Program-made: the position numbers and the translations under genes
Part shown: in pieces, positions 33,674 to 43,354 of the stretch
Numbering within the stretch: the first letter of the stretch is position 1
Layout: every line of letters starts with the position of its first letter
Source of the DNA: Lactococcus protaetiae
GTDB lineage: Bacteria; Bacillota; Bacilli; Lactobacillales; Streptococcaceae
NCBI RefSeq assembly: GCF_006965445.1
Contig: NZ_CP041356.1
Span: forward strand, 558,001-622,000
DNA length: 64,000 bases
Direction of reading: 5' to 3'
The notes under the pieces: generated by a model
What the model saw: the letters and a program-made list of their open reading frames with translations, nothing else
What the model was told of the DNA's origin: nothing
Database searches by the model: none

Positions 33674-33898
33674 ATGAGCTATGATTATTCAGCTTTACTT
33701 GGTAAAATTACTGAGAAATATGGGACGCAGTACAACTTTTCAATAGCTATGGGATTATCTGAAAGAAGTATCTCTCTTAAGCTTAATGATAAAGTTAATT
33801 GGAAAGATGATGAGATTATTAAAGCAATTTCAGTTCTAGGCATTGAGCCAAAAGATATTCCAAAATATTTTTTTACTACAAAAGTTCACGCTAAATAA
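33674..33898 (+). CDS. mor: MOR/Cro-like switch protein (DUF739)
   Basis: 74 residues from ATG 33674 (SD GGAGA). It begins MSYDYSALLGKITEKYGTQY and contains NFSIAMGLSERSISLKLND, an HTH of the DUF739 family to which TP901-1 MOR belongs. In TP901-1, MOR binds CI and both proteins set the lysis/lysogeny choice. It is the first gene of the rightward early transcript. Confidence 0.85.
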   Translation: MSYDYSALLGKITEKYGTQYNFSIAMGLSERSISLKLNDKVNWKDDEIIKAISVLGIEPKDIPKYFFTTKVHAK

Positions 33899-33925
33899 AC
33901 TTTTTGTGATAGAAAGGAAAAACAG

Positions 33926-33976
33926 AATGAAAGAACTCATCAAAATATTGAAAGAGACGCAAAAAGAAAGCAGTTA
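33926..33976 (+). CDS. Very short early ORF (16 aa)
   Basis: ATG 33926 follows AAAGGAAA at a good distance and encodes MKELIKILKETQKESS. It may be a small expressed peptide or a relic; nothing else supports it. Confidence 0.3.
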
Positions 33977-34005
33977 AAAATGACAAATTAAGTTAGGAGT
34001 TCAAT

Positions 34006-34152
34006 ATGGCTAAAGAAAAAGAAAAACTCACACTTGGTACATGGACGTTTCAAGATGGGACGGTCATGACCTATGAGGAATTTAAGGAATGGTGCAGAAA
34101 TAATTACTTACCAAGTGAGGTAGGAAAAGCCTATGCGCGGGGGAATTGTTGA
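34006..34152 (+). CDS. Small early phage protein (48 aa)
   Basis: 48 residues from ATG 34006 with SD TTAGGAG. Contains LGTWTFQDGTVMTYEEFKEWC. Its stop overlaps the next start (TGATG), so the two are coupled. No function recognised. Confidence 0.65.
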   Translation: MAKEKEKLTLGTWTFQDGTVMTYEEFKEWCRNNYLPSEVGKAYARGNC

Positions 34153-34397
34153 TGAGAAAGCTCAAACTTTTAAATGAATCAGACCAGCTCTGGTTAGAAC
34201 GTCGTGAAGATATTGAGGTTCAGCTTGAAGTAATGCAAACAATTATCAATGCAAACGACCGTGTTCGTTCTATGAAGCAGCCACGAGCACAACCGAGTGA
34301 ATCGCTTGTTCAATATGCTAAAGAGCAGTCGCTTGGAGAGTGGTTTGATCAATCACCATTTTTAGCAGAAATGAAAAAAGCCCACGCGGCAACGTGA
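34152..34397 (+). CDS. Small early phage protein (81 aa)
   Basis: 81 residues from ATG 34152, overlapping the preceding stop. It is helical and charged (SDQLWLERREDIEVQLEVMQ), and its end FDQSPFLAEMKKAHAAT is soluble. No family recognised; part of the early operon. Confidence 0.65.
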   Translation: MRKLKLLNESDQLWLERREDIEVQLEVMQTIINANDRVRSMKQPRAQPSESLVQYAKEQSLGEWFDQSPFLAEMKKAHAAT

Positions 34398-34432
34398 GCT
34401 AGAAACTAAAGGATAAGGACATTATACCATAA

Positions 34433-34642
34433 ATGGAAAATTTTAAACTTAAAGGGTACTACTCAACTCACCACATTGGGTGTATGGTATCTGTTGAACC
34501 CAAAATAATACCTGTTATCAGTACTGATAGCTTTGCTACTTTAGATGAAGCCAAACAAGAATGGATGAAAGATCCATGGCTTGAAGGTGAAGGAAAATGT
34601 ATTTTAGCAACAGAAATTATTGAGGTGAAAAATCATGATTAA
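34433..34642 (+). CDS. Small early phage protein (69 aa)
   Basis: 69 residues starting MENFKLKGYYSTHHIGCMVS. A small alpha/beta protein with SFATLDEAKQEWMKDPW, a pattern seen in phage proteins of unknown role. It overlaps the following ATPase gene by 8 bases. Confidence 0.65.
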   Translation: MENFKLKGYYSTHHIGCMVSVEPKIIPVISTDSFATLDEAKQEWMKDPWLEGEGKCILATEIIEVKNHD

Positions 34643-35915
34643 AATTAATAAATTAGAAATCGAAAACGTAAAGCGGGTCAAGGCAGTAAAGCTTGAACCA
34701 ACTCCTAACGGTCTAACTGTGATAGGTGGGCGCAACGGTCAAGGTAAAACATCTATCCTTGATTCCATTGCATGGGCATTGGGAGGGAATAAATACAAAC
34801 CAAGCCAAGCACAGCGTGAGGGAAGTGTCTTACCACCTAATCTACACCTTGTATTGAGTAATGGATTAGAAATCAAGCGTGATGGAAAAAATAGTGATTT
34901 GAAAGTCATTGACCCAAGCGGAAATAAAGCCGGACAGAAATTACTTGATAGTTTCGTTGAAGAATTCGCAATTAACCTACCCAAATTTATGGATGCTTCA
35001 AATGCTGATAAAGCCAAAACGCTGCTCCAAATTATTGGTGTTGGAGATAAACTATTTGAGCTAGAGCAACAAGAAAAGAAACTCTATGACGAACGGACCT
35101 ATGTTGGAAGGACAGCTGACCAAAAGAAAAAGTTTGCTTTGGAAATGATTTACTATCCTGAAGCGCCTAAGGAGCTTGTCAGTGCCTCAGAACTTATCCA
35201 GCAACAACAATCTATCTTAGCTAAAAAAGCTGAAAATGGGCGTATCAGAGCGCAAAAAGATAGTCTTAAACAACGACAAGCACATCTTGATTCTGAAATT
35301 GCTCGATTGATAGAAGAAAAAGCAAAGATTGACCAGCAGCTCGAAACTGCAGAAAAATCAGCTTTACAGTTACATGATGAGTCAACAGAAGAATTAGAAC
35401 GTGACATCACTAATGCTGAAGAAATCAATCGCAAAGTCCGTGCCAATCTTGACAAAGACAAAGCCGAACAAGATGCTCAAGTTGAAAAAGAAAAATATGA
35501 TAACTTGAGCGCTCAAATTGACCGTATTCGTTTAGATAAAAATCAGTTGTTAGAAGATGCAGATTTGCCTTTGCCTGGCCTGTCAGTAGCAGAAGGAGAA
35601 CTCCTCTACAAAGGTCAACGCTGGGATAACATGTCCGGAGCTGAACAACTAAAAGTTTCAACAGCCATTGTTCGCAAACTCAATCCAGAGTGTGGTTTCA
35701 TCTTGATTGATAAGTTAGAACAGATGGACTTAGACACTTTGAAAGAGTTTGGTCAATGGCTGGAACAAGAGCAATTACAAGCGATTGCCACAAGAGTTTC
35801 AACTGGTGACGAGTGTTCTATTATCATCTCAGATGGTTACGGTGAAGAAACTGAACAAACTGCTGTAATTGAAACACCACCAGTTCAGCCAGAACAAACA
35901 AAATATCAATTTTGA
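34635..35915 (+). CDS. SbcC/RecN-like AAA ATPase of the phage recombination module
   Basis: 426 residues. Walker A GGRNGQGKTSILDSIAWALGG near residue 32 opens an SMC/SbcC-type head. A coiled coil spans about residues 200-300 (RQAHLDSEIARLIEEKAKID). The C-terminal head has a degraded signature (NMSGAEQLKVSTAIVRKL) and a Walker-B-like GFILIDKLEQMD. In many P335 and related phages this ATPase lies next to Sak4 and DUF669 and is thought to help recombination or replication. The short coiled coil makes it a mini-SbcC-like protein. Confidence 0.82.
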   Translation: MIKINKLEIENVKRVKAVKLEPTPNGLTVIGGRNGQGKTSILDSIAWALGGNKYKPSQAQREGSVLPPNLHLVLSNGLEIKRDGKNSDLKVIDPSGNKAGQKLLDSFVEEFAINLPKFMDASNADKAKTLLQIIGVGDKLFELEQQEKKLYDERTYVGRTADQKKKFALEMIYYPEAPKELVSASELIQQQQSILAKKAENGRIRAQKDSLKQRQAHLDSEIARLIEEKAKIDQQLETAEKSALQLHDESTEELERDITNAEEINRKVRANLDKDKAEQDAQVEKEKYDNLSAQIDRIRLDKNQLLEDADLPLPGLSVAEGELLYKGQRWDNMSGAEQLKVSTAIVRKLNPECGFILIDKLEQMDLDTLKEFGQWLEQEQLQAIATRVSTGDECSIIISDGYGEETEQTAVIETPPVQPEQTKYQF

Positions 35916-35926
35916 GGTGATGGATT

Positions 35927-36576
35927 ATGGAAATGAAACAGATTCCAGATTATCCCAACTATGCTGTAACTAGAGATGGGAGAGTTTGGTCCTATAATGT
36001 AAACAGATTTATGAAGCTTCAAAAAAGTCAATGGGGACAAAAGTAGCACTTAATGTTGAAGGTATAAAAATTACTAAATATGTCCGAAGATTAGTTTATT
36101 GTGTTTTCAATAATTGTAAAGATGTAGATTGTATCACTCATAAAGATGGGGATAAATACAATAATAATTTGGATAATTTAGTTGCTAGAACGAGGCACCA
36201 GCATGCATGTTATACCAATAGCAATAGATATTTATCAAAATCTCTCAAGAATAAAAAAGTGGTAAAAATTGATATCAGTACTAGAAAAATCGAGCAAGTA
36301 AATCTGTCTATTTATACCGGCGCGAAGTACAAAGAAGAGTATAAAAAGATTTTAAATGCTATCAGTCCAATATATAAAGGTGGAAGTATAACAAGAGATG
36401 GTGCATTGTACTTTGTGGAAGGTGAAAAGTATCAGTTAATTAACAAAATACAATCATGTATAAAAACGGATGAAATCTTATTAAGAAACATTGACATCTA
36501 CAATGTATTTAAAAAGAGTATAAGAAAGAAGATAAAGGTTAATAAAAATTATCTTCAAATCTTAGAAGAAACATAA
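35927..36576 (+). pseudogene. NUMOD4/HNH homing-endonuclease-like gene, frameshifted
   Basis: ATG 35927 (SD GAGGTGAT) gives MEMKQIPDYPNYAVTRDGRVW, a NUMOD4 start, then stops at 36042-36044. One extra base in the A6 run at 36021-36026 joins it to the frame with VRRLVYCVFNNCK and ITHKDGDKYNNNLDNLVART, an HNH core in which H, N and N are visible. The repaired length is 216 residues. It sits between two replication genes as a freestanding mobile endonuclease would. The C-terminal part is lysine- and isoleucine-rich and unlike its neighbours, which supports transfer. Confidence 0.75.
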
Positions 36577-36585
36577 GGAGAAAGA

Positions 36586-37629
36586 ATGGCATTTAACATT
36601 ACAAGCGGTCCGACAGCCACCGCTCAAAAAGTTGTCTTGTATGGCGTTGAAGGAATTGGTAAGTCAACCTTTGCTTCACAGTTCCCAGATGCAGTTTTTA
36701 TTGATATTGAGGGTTCAACCTCAAATATGGATGTTAAGCGAATGCCCTCGCCACGAAGTTGGCAAATGATTATGGATGAGGTAGAAGATGTTAAACAACG
36801 TCAAATCTGCCAAACCTTAATCATTGATAGTGGGGACTGGGCTGAAAGAAAATGTAAAGAACATTTAGCTGTACTTGGAAAATGGACTGATAGTAATAAT
36901 GATTATGGCGCTAAGTATGTAGCCCTTGAAAAAGAATTTGGTCAACTTGTAAATAAGTTGAGTGATGTAGTTGAAGCTGGAATTAATGTTGTAGTAATAG
37001 CTCATGCAAAACTTAAGAAAAAAGAAGAACCTGACCAAATGGGTGCTTATGACCGCTATCAGCTAAAAATGGAAGATAAGACTGGAGCGATGTTAAAGGA
37101 ATGGGCAGATATAGTTCTGTTTGCCAATTATGAAACAACAATCGTTACTGACAGTAAAACCAATTCAAAAAAAGCGACCGGCGGTCAACGTGTCATGTTT
37201 GCAGCACATCATCCGGGTTGGGATGCAAAAAATAGACATAATTTGCCTGACAAGCTACCACTTGAATTTGGAGCAATTGCTCATATTTTCCAAAAGCAAG
37301 TCGCTCCACCGGTTCAGACAATACCGCAGCCCCCAGTTGAGCAACCTCAACAAGAACAAGCAACTGCAACAGCCACGGTTGAAACACCTCAAGAAAATCA
37401 ATTTTCCCGAGAACCGTTTTCGATTGATTCAGGTATCAACTCAGCGCTTGCTCAATTGATGACCGCAAACGAAGTCACAGAGGATGAAATCAAAGCTCTT
37501 GTTGCTGAGAAAGGATATATGCCTTTTGAAACACCAGTGAGAGATTATCCTCTTGATTTAGTACAAGGTGGACTGGTCGCTCAATGGGACAAAATTTTTA
37601 CTGATATTAAAGCTAAACGAGCTTATTAG
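36586..37629 (+). CDS. Sak4-like RecA-fold ATPase (phage recombinase)
   Basis: 347 residues. Walker A YGVEGIGKSTFAS at residues 19-31, Walker B TLIIDSGDW near residue 80, VVIAHAKL near residue 138. The core matches the AAA_24/Sak4 family of single-strand annealing-linked recombinases. The C-terminal 110 residues are Pro/Gln-rich (IPQPPVEQPQQEQATAT) and then carry a helical tail. It is paired with the DUF669 gene directly downstream, the usual Sak4 partner, which behaves like an SSB. Confidence 0.85.
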   Translation: MAFNITSGPTATAQKVVLYGVEGIGKSTFASQFPDAVFIDIEGSTSNMDVKRMPSPRSWQMIMDEVEDVKQRQICQTLIIDSGDWAERKCKEHLAVLGKWTDSNNDYGAKYVALEKEFGQLVNKLSDVVEAGINVVVIAHAKLKKKEEPDQMGAYDRYQLKMEDKTGAMLKEWADIVLFANYETTIVTDSKTNSKKATGGQRVMFAAHHPGWDAKNRHNLPDKLPLEFGAIAHIFQKQVAPPVQTIPQPPVEQPQQEQATATATVETPQENQFSREPFSIDSGINSALAQLMTANEVTEDEIKALVAEKGYMPFETPVRDYPLDLVQGGLVAQWDKIFTDIKAKRAY

Positions 37630-37646
37630 AAAAAGGAGATTTAAAA

Positions 37647-38219
37647 ATGAATGATAACGAAATCTTAGGATGGGATGACGAAGTAGAAGAAGGTTCCCCT
37701 TTTGTCCTTCTCCCAGAGGGAGACTATCCTTTTATAATTACTGGTCTTGATCGTGGAATCTATGAAAAACCTGCCAATCGTGAAAGCAAAGTACCAGCAA
37801 ATTGTCCGATGGCAACAGTGACATTAGAATTCACGGCACCAACGGGTGAAAAAACAACACTGACAGAGAAATTCTATCTTTACAAAAAAATGCAGTGGAA
37901 AATTAATCAATTCTTCACATCTATTGGCGCTCAAAAAAATGCGGAAGGAAAAGTAAGAATGAATTGGAATGGCGTTTTAGGCGCTCATGGTACAGCAAGT
38001 TTAATTATTAATAAATATATGAAAGATAACAAAGAGAAAGAGAACAATAAAATTGATACATTTCTTGAACCAACTCAACAAACTTCTGCGTCAGGTTATC
38101 AAGCTCCACAACAAAATTATCAACAACCACCAGTGCAAAATCAAGCCCCTCAACAAAATGTAACTCCATTTCCACAACAAACTTCTGCACCTCAAAACGG
38201 TGCTGGCTATAATTTCTAA
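37647..38219 (+). CDS. DUF669 family protein (phage SSB-like)
   Basis: 190 residues. Residues 1-140 match DUF669: LGWDDEVEEGSPFVLLPEGDYPF (quoted in part: FVLLPEGDYPF), CPMATVTLEF and FYLYKKMQWKINQFFTSIG. The tail is a low-complexity Gln/Pro/Asn stretch (YQAPQQNYQQPPVQNQAPQ) ending GAGYNF, like SSB C-terminal tails but without the acidic DDDIPF tip. It follows Sak4. Confidence 0.83.
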   Translation: MNDNEILGWDDEVEEGSPFVLLPEGDYPFIITGLDRGIYEKPANRESKVPANCPMATVTLEFTAPTGEKTTLTEKFYLYKKMQWKINQFFTSIGAQKNAEGKVRMNWNGVLGAHGTASLIINKYMKDNKEKENNKIDTFLEPTQQTSASGYQAPQQNYQQPPVQNQAPQQNVTPFPQQTSAPQNGAGYNF

Positions 38220-38231
38220 GGGGAATAGAAA

Positions 38232-38492
38232 ATGATTGCAGAAAAAAATCTAACAGGAAAATTTAAATTTGAGTTTTCAGAAGCTGTAAAATGTTTCTCT
38301 CAATGGCTAGTAAGTATTGGTCAAGGCTTCTCTTATAAAGAGAAAGACTATACTATCACAGCGAAATTTGAATGTGATGAAGACTATTATAATGCTGAGG
38401 CGAAAGCAATTGAATTAGAAGGTAAAGCAAACCCTCAAATGAGCTTTGATTTAGAGGAGGATAGTAATGGAACTCCGCCCGTATCAGAATGA
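38232..38492 (+). CDS. Small replication-module protein (86 aa)
   Basis: 86 residues starting MIAEKNLTGKFKFEFSEAVK. A small alpha/beta protein with an acidic end. It overlaps the helicase start by 26 bases, so the two are translationally linked. No known family. Confidence 0.65.
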   Translation: MIAEKNLTGKFKFEFSEAVKCFSQWLVSIGQGFSYKEKDYTITAKFECDEDYYNAEAKAIELEGKANPQMSFDLEEDSNGTPPVSE

Positions 38493-40061
38493 AGCGAATG
38501 ATCGAATCCAAGAAGAATGGGCGAGCGGTGTCAAGAAGACACTGCTTGTTCTTCCCACTGGGTTAGGGAAAACCGTGACATTCTCAGATTTAACAAAACA
38601 ATTAGTAAGCAAAGGTGAGCGGGTTTTAATTATGGCACACCGTGGTGAACTGCTTGATCAAGCTGCAGATAAGCTCTACAAAGTAACAGGATTGAGAGCA
38701 GCAGTCGAAAAAGCCGAGGAAACGGCTAAAAATTCTTTTTATCGCGTAACAGTCGGAAGTGTTCAAACGCTCATGAGAGAAAAACGACTGGAACAATTCC
38801 CACCCGATTTTTACGACACGATTGTTGTTGACGAGGCACATCATGTTTTGGCCAATAGTTATCAAAAAGTGCTTGATTATTTTAGCGAAGCAAAAGTATT
38901 GGGTGTAACGGCCACCGCAGACCGGACAGATAAGCAAAACTTAGGACAATTTTTTGAGTCGCTTGCTTATGAATATTCACTGACAGATGCGATAAAAAAT
39001 AAATACTTATCTCCAATGAAGGCTTTAACGATTCCTTTAAAAATAGACCTTTCAGGCGTTTCAATGTCTGCAGGAGATTTCAAAGCCAGTGAAGTTGGAA
39101 CGGCATTAGACCCTTATCTGTATCAAATTGCGGATGAAATGGTGAAATATTGCAAGGATAGAAAAACAGTTATCTTTTTACCACTTGTTGCCACGTCTAA
39201 AAAGTTTCGCGATATTCTCAATGAAAAAGGATTTAAAGCTGCAGAGGTCAACGGAGAATCTAAAGACCGTGCGGAAGTACTGAAAGACTTTGACGATGGA
39301 AAATACAATGTCTTGTGTAATTCAATGTTGCTTACTGAGGGCTGGGATTCACCAGAGGTAGATTGTGTCATTATGCTTCGTCCAACCAAATCACGTCCGC
39401 TTTATGTGCAATGTATTGGACGTGGATTACGTTTAGCAGAAGGAAAAGAAGATTGTTTAATTTTGGATTTTCTTTGGCACACTGAACGTCATGAACTGAT
39501 TCACCCGCGCACTTGATTGCTAAGGACGAAGAAATTGCTCAAAAGATGACGGAAAAAATGGCGGATGTTGAGGAAGATGAACAACTTCAACTTTTTGACC
39601 TTGAGGAAGTGGCAGAGGAAGCTGAAAGTGAAGTTGTTCAAGACCGTGAAAATGCACTGGCCGAAAAATTGGCTGCGATGAAGAAACGTAAACGTAAATT
39701 GGTTGATCCATTACAATTTGAAATGTCAATCCAATCAGAAGACCTAATTAATTATGCACCATCTTTCGGTTGGGAAATGGCACCAGCAAGCGATAAGCAA
39801 GTGGCAGCTTTGGAAAAATTTGGAATCTTTCCAGAAGAAATTGAGAATGCTGGCAAGGCTAAGTTACTCCTTGAAAAGTTAAATAAACGTAAAATGTCAG
39901 GATTGACCACACCTAAACAAATTCGATTTTTGGAAAGTAGAGGCTTTCAACATGTTGGAACATGGAATTTTCAAAGTGCTCGCCAACTGATTGACCGAAT
40001 CGCAGGGAATGGTTGGAGAACACCACTTGATATTAACCCTAAAGAATACAAAGGAGCATGA
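38467..40061 (+). pseudogene. SF2 DEAD/DEAH-box helicase, frameshifted
   Basis: The first frame has Q-like MELRPYQNEAND, motif I LPTGLGKT, motif II VVDEAHH, motif III VTATADR and motif VI QCIGRGLR, then stops at 39516 after HELIHPRT. One extra base in the C3 run at 39504-39506 restores HPAHLIAKDEEIAQKM and the C-terminal domain to 40061, giving 531 residues. The family opens phage DNA for replication or recombination. A TTG inside could start the second piece alone. The stop overlaps the primase ATG (ATGA). Confidence 0.85.
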
Positions 40062-42399
40062 TTTTGGAAGAAAAATTTGATTTAGTTCCACTCCTTGAAT
40101 ATATCTCACCAGCCTCTCTTGATTATCTAGACTGGGTGTCTGTTGGAATGGCTCTGAAATTTGAGGGATATTCTTTTGATGTTTGGGACAGTTGGTCACA
40201 AGCCGATAGCAGATACAATGCACGAGAAATGGAAAGTAAATGGGAATCACTTGGTCATAGCGGGTCCACACCAGTAACTGGTGCATTCATTACCATGAAA
40301 GCAAAAGAAAATGGTTGGTCTTCTCAATCATTTAAAGGGAATGATGGCAACGAATTCTTAGGCTGGGATGATGAGGTGAGTGCCTCAAGAGATTATAAGT
40401 TCATTGACAAATCATGGGTTGAGGGTCAAGAAATTAGAGGACCCGATCATTGGAATCCGATTGAACAACTTAAAACTTATATTCAAACCCTTTTCAAAAA
40501 TGATGATTATGTGGGTTATGTCGTTAATTCTTGGTTAAGGGATGACGGAAAATATTCTGTCAGTGGTGCGGGAAATTTTGCAAGGACTGCCGAAGAAATT
40601 CTCAATGATCTGGAAAAGTATAAAAATGAAAATGACTTGGGATTTATTGTTGGGGACTCTGACCCAAAAGCGGGTGCATGGATTCGCTTTAATCCCTTAG
40701 ATGGGAAAGGAGTCAAGAATGATAATGTCACTGATTTCAAATATGCACTTGTTGAATCAGATAATTTAAGTCTTGATAAGCAAAATGCCATCATGCGTGA
40801 GCTAGAATTGCCGATTGCAGCTTTGGTTTATTCTGGAAGTAAGTCCGTCCATGCCATTGTTAGGGTGGATGCCAAAGATAAAAATGAATATCGTGAACGT
40901 GTTGAATATCTCTATAAGATTTGTAATAAGAATGGACTGCAAGTCGATGGTCAAAATAAAAATCCTTCTCGCCTTTCTCGAATGCCTGGCGTTATCCGTG
41001 GGGAACACAAACAATTCCTGATTGATACGAATATCGGTAAGACGAACTGGGAAGAATGGCAGACCTATATTGAGGATTTGAATGATGACTTGCCAGAGTT
41101 TGAAAGTCTTGCGGATATGTTTGAAGAAGATCCGCAACTTGCCCCAGTTTTGATTGATGAAGTTTTGCGCAGAGGTCATAAGATGTTGATTGCTGGACCA
41201 TCAAAAGCGGGTAAATCATTTGCATTGATGGAGATGTGTATTGCGATTGCAGAGGGGATTCCTTGGTTTGGTTTTAATTGTGAACGTGGAAAAGTCCTTT
41301 ATATCAATATGGAGCTTGACCGCCCTCAGCTTATAAACGATTCAAAGATATTTACCAAGGAATGAATGTTCCACTAAATCATTTAAAGAATATTAGTATT
41401 TGGAACATGCGTGGTCATTCTATTCCAATGGATAAATTGACACCAAAACTGATCAGACGTGCTCAAAAAGAACAATTTGATGCAGTGATCATTGACCCGA
41501 TTTATAAAGTACTGACAGGTTCTGAAAATGATGCGGAACAAATGGCCAAGTTTACAAATAACTTTGATAAGGTAGCTGCCGAACTTGGGACATCTGTTAT
41601 TTACTGTCACCACCACTCAAAAGGAGCACAGGGCGGTAAATCTTCTATGGACCGAAGTTCTGGTTCTGGAGTATTTGCCAGAGACCCTGACGCAATTCTT
41701 GACTTAATCGAACTTGAAGTGACTGACAGCTTGAGAAAACAACAAGATGCCAGGGCAGTTGCCAACTTCTACGCAGCCAAAATCAGAGATGAAAAACCAG
41801 AATATCTTAATGAAATTGGTCAGGATGATTTTCTGTCAGCTCCTGAAATGCGAAAACATTTGGCTTTGGCATTTGGGGATGAATGTGCTAGAGAAATTGC
41901 GGGATTTGAATTGGAACAAGTTCAACGAGTTGTGAAGTTGATGACTGCTTGGCGACTTGAAGGCACACTTCGAGAGTTTCCAAAGTTTGAACCAGTCAAT
42001 CTGTGGTTCAATTATCCGCTACATTATTCCGATGATTCTGGAGTTCTGAAAGACCTTGAACCAGTTGGGAGTGAGCCAGCATTTAAACGTGGTGCCAAAA
42101 AAGGAAGTGAGAAAAATGCTTCTGAGGGTAAGAAAAAAGAACGTTTAGAAGCACGTAAAGATAAAATCAATCTCGCATTTGATTTCCTAATTGGTGACAG
42201 AGAAGGCATCCCGATTGGAGAATTAGCAAAAGGAATTGAAGGTCAGCCATCTAGTGATACTGTAAAACGTTGGTTACAAGAGTTTCCTAATGATTACATA
42301 AAAGACAAGAACGGTATCGTTACAAAGGTACTCAAAGCCTTAGATGATTCAGGAAATGAGCAGAGGGGGTCAGGTACTCAAAGCCCTGAAAGTGATTAG
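40058..42399 (+). pseudogene. Primase-helicase (PriCT-2 and RepA-like AAA domains), frameshifted
   Basis: N-terminus: LLEYISPASLDYLDWVSVGMALK, a PriCT_2-like module (short quote: LDYLDWVSVGMALK). Middle: primase-like region with SGSKSVHAIVRV and RLSRMPG. Then AAA_25 with Walker A IAGPSKAGKSFALMEM and YINMELDRP. The frame is lost at the A3 run 41335-41337; one extra base restores RFKDIYQGMNVPLNHL and the rest (DAVIIDPIYKVLTGS, VIYCHHHSKG), for 780 residues in all. It ends in a winged-helix-like tail. It is the likely replication initiator and helicase; candidate iterons start in its last codons. Confidence 0.83.
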
Positions 42400-42467
42400 G
42401 TAAAAAGGTACTCAAAGCCTGTTCGGTTTTAGGAATTGCGTACCAAGCAAAAAAGGTGCTCAAAGCC
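42327..42467 (+). repeat. Four direct repeats GGTACTCAAAGCC: candidate phage origin iterons
   Basis: GGTACTCAAAGCC at 42327-42339, 42373-42385 and 42407-42419, and GGTGCTCAAAGCC at 42455-42467. Spacings are 46, 34 and 48 bases. The first two are inside the primase-helicase gene, the last two past its stop. Iterons in or next to the replication gene are common in lactococcal temperate phages. Confidence 0.65.
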
Positions 42468-42489
42468 CTCTATGTAATCATAAACAAGT

Positions 42490-42528
42490 GTATGCAGGGG
42501 TGGAATTTATTCATCCACCCCGTGCACA
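42490..42528. other. Hairpin downstream of the iterons
   Basis: GGGGTGGA (42497-42504) pairs with TCCACCCC (42514-42521). Flanking GTGTATGCA/TGCACAC extends the stem with a mismatch. It has no T-tract, so it may be part of the origin rather than a terminator. 42400-42599 holds no gene. Confidence 0.5.
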
Positions 42529-42599
42529 CCTCAAGTATATGATTCCTGAAAAAGAAAAAAAGATAGAGGGTGAATGTTACAGAAAAAATGAGATGACTA

Positions 42600-42794
42600 G
42601 TGAAAGTAAAATATGTTGAATTTGTAAATGAAAGAATTGGAACAATAAATCACAGAATTAATTTTATTCTTGAAAGAATAAAAAAGCGGTTTGATATTGT
42701 TTCTATGCACCAGAGTCAATCAATTTCAGAATCTGGGGCAGTAAAAGTGGTTTCGTTCACAATTCTCTATAAGGACAAACGAGATGGACTATGA
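42600..42794 (+). CDS. Small phage protein (64 aa), Cse60-like
   Basis: 64 residues with a GTG start. It begins MKVKYVEFVNERIGTINHRI and ends VVSFTILYKDKRDGL, a pattern like the short Cse60/DUF2758 proteins (beta strand, helix, strand) common in Firmicute phages. The assignment is tentative. It overlaps the next gene by 11 bases. Confidence 0.6.
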   Translation: MKVKYVEFVNERIGTINHRINFILERIKKRFDIVSMHQSQSISESGAVKVVSFTILYKDKRDGL

Positions 42795-43008
42795 AAAATT
42801 TTTCAGTGACGTGGCAAAGTGGATTTTAGAGTGTAACTCACAGGCGATAAATTTAGGGTTCGGAAATGATGGGTTTTGGAACTGGGTTGTAAATTCGCTT
42901 GGAGAATTATGCACAAAATATAATTCTGAACCGTTGGTCATGAAACAGACGGATATGCTCATGGATTGGTTAGAAGATACTTGGGAAGAGGTGAAAAATG
43001 GCTCATAA
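42784..43008 (+). CDS. Small phage protein (74 aa)
   Basis: 74 residues, acidic and tryptophan-rich (FWNWVVNSLGELC, DWLEDTWEEVKNGS). It overlaps both neighbours. No family recognised. Confidence 0.65.
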   Translation: MDYEKFFSDVAKWILECNSQAINLGFGNDGFWNWVVNSLGELCTKYNSEPLVMKQTDMLMDWLEDTWEEVKNGS

Positions 43009-43354
43009 ATACGGAGCTAAAAAAGTAACGGTTGATGGGATCGCGTTTGATAGTAAGGCTGAGAGCATTTACTATAAATTGCACAAGCACGAGCCGAACA
43101 TGAAAATGCAAGAGAAGTTTGTTTTGCAAGACAAGTTCAGACTTAATGGGAAAGCTTATCGAGAAATTTACTACAAACCAGATTTTACTTTCTATGATGA
43201 TGCTGGTAATTTAGTCAAAATCGTAGATGTAAAAGGGATACTAACTACTGAGTTTAAGATTAAAGCGAAAATGTTTGCGGCTCGTTATGGCATTCAAATC
43301 ACGATTGCCAAGAAGATTGCACGTAAAGATTTATTCACCGAGGAGGTGATCTGA
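42998..43354 (+). CDS. DUF1064 family nuclease-like protein
   Basis: 118 residues. MAHKYGAKKVTVDGIAFDSKAE is the DUF1064 opening. YKPDFTFYDDAGNLVKIVDVKG shows the PD-(D/E)xK-like core (D, then D-x-K). Phage members take the place of RusA-type Holliday junction resolvases in this part of the genome; that role is inferred. Confidence 0.8.
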   Translation: MAHKYGAKKVTVDGIAFDSKAESIYYKLHKHEPNMKMQEKFVLQDKFRLNGKAYREIYYKPDFTFYDDAGNLVKIVDVKGILTTEFKIKAKMFAARYGIQITIAKKIARKDLFTEEVI

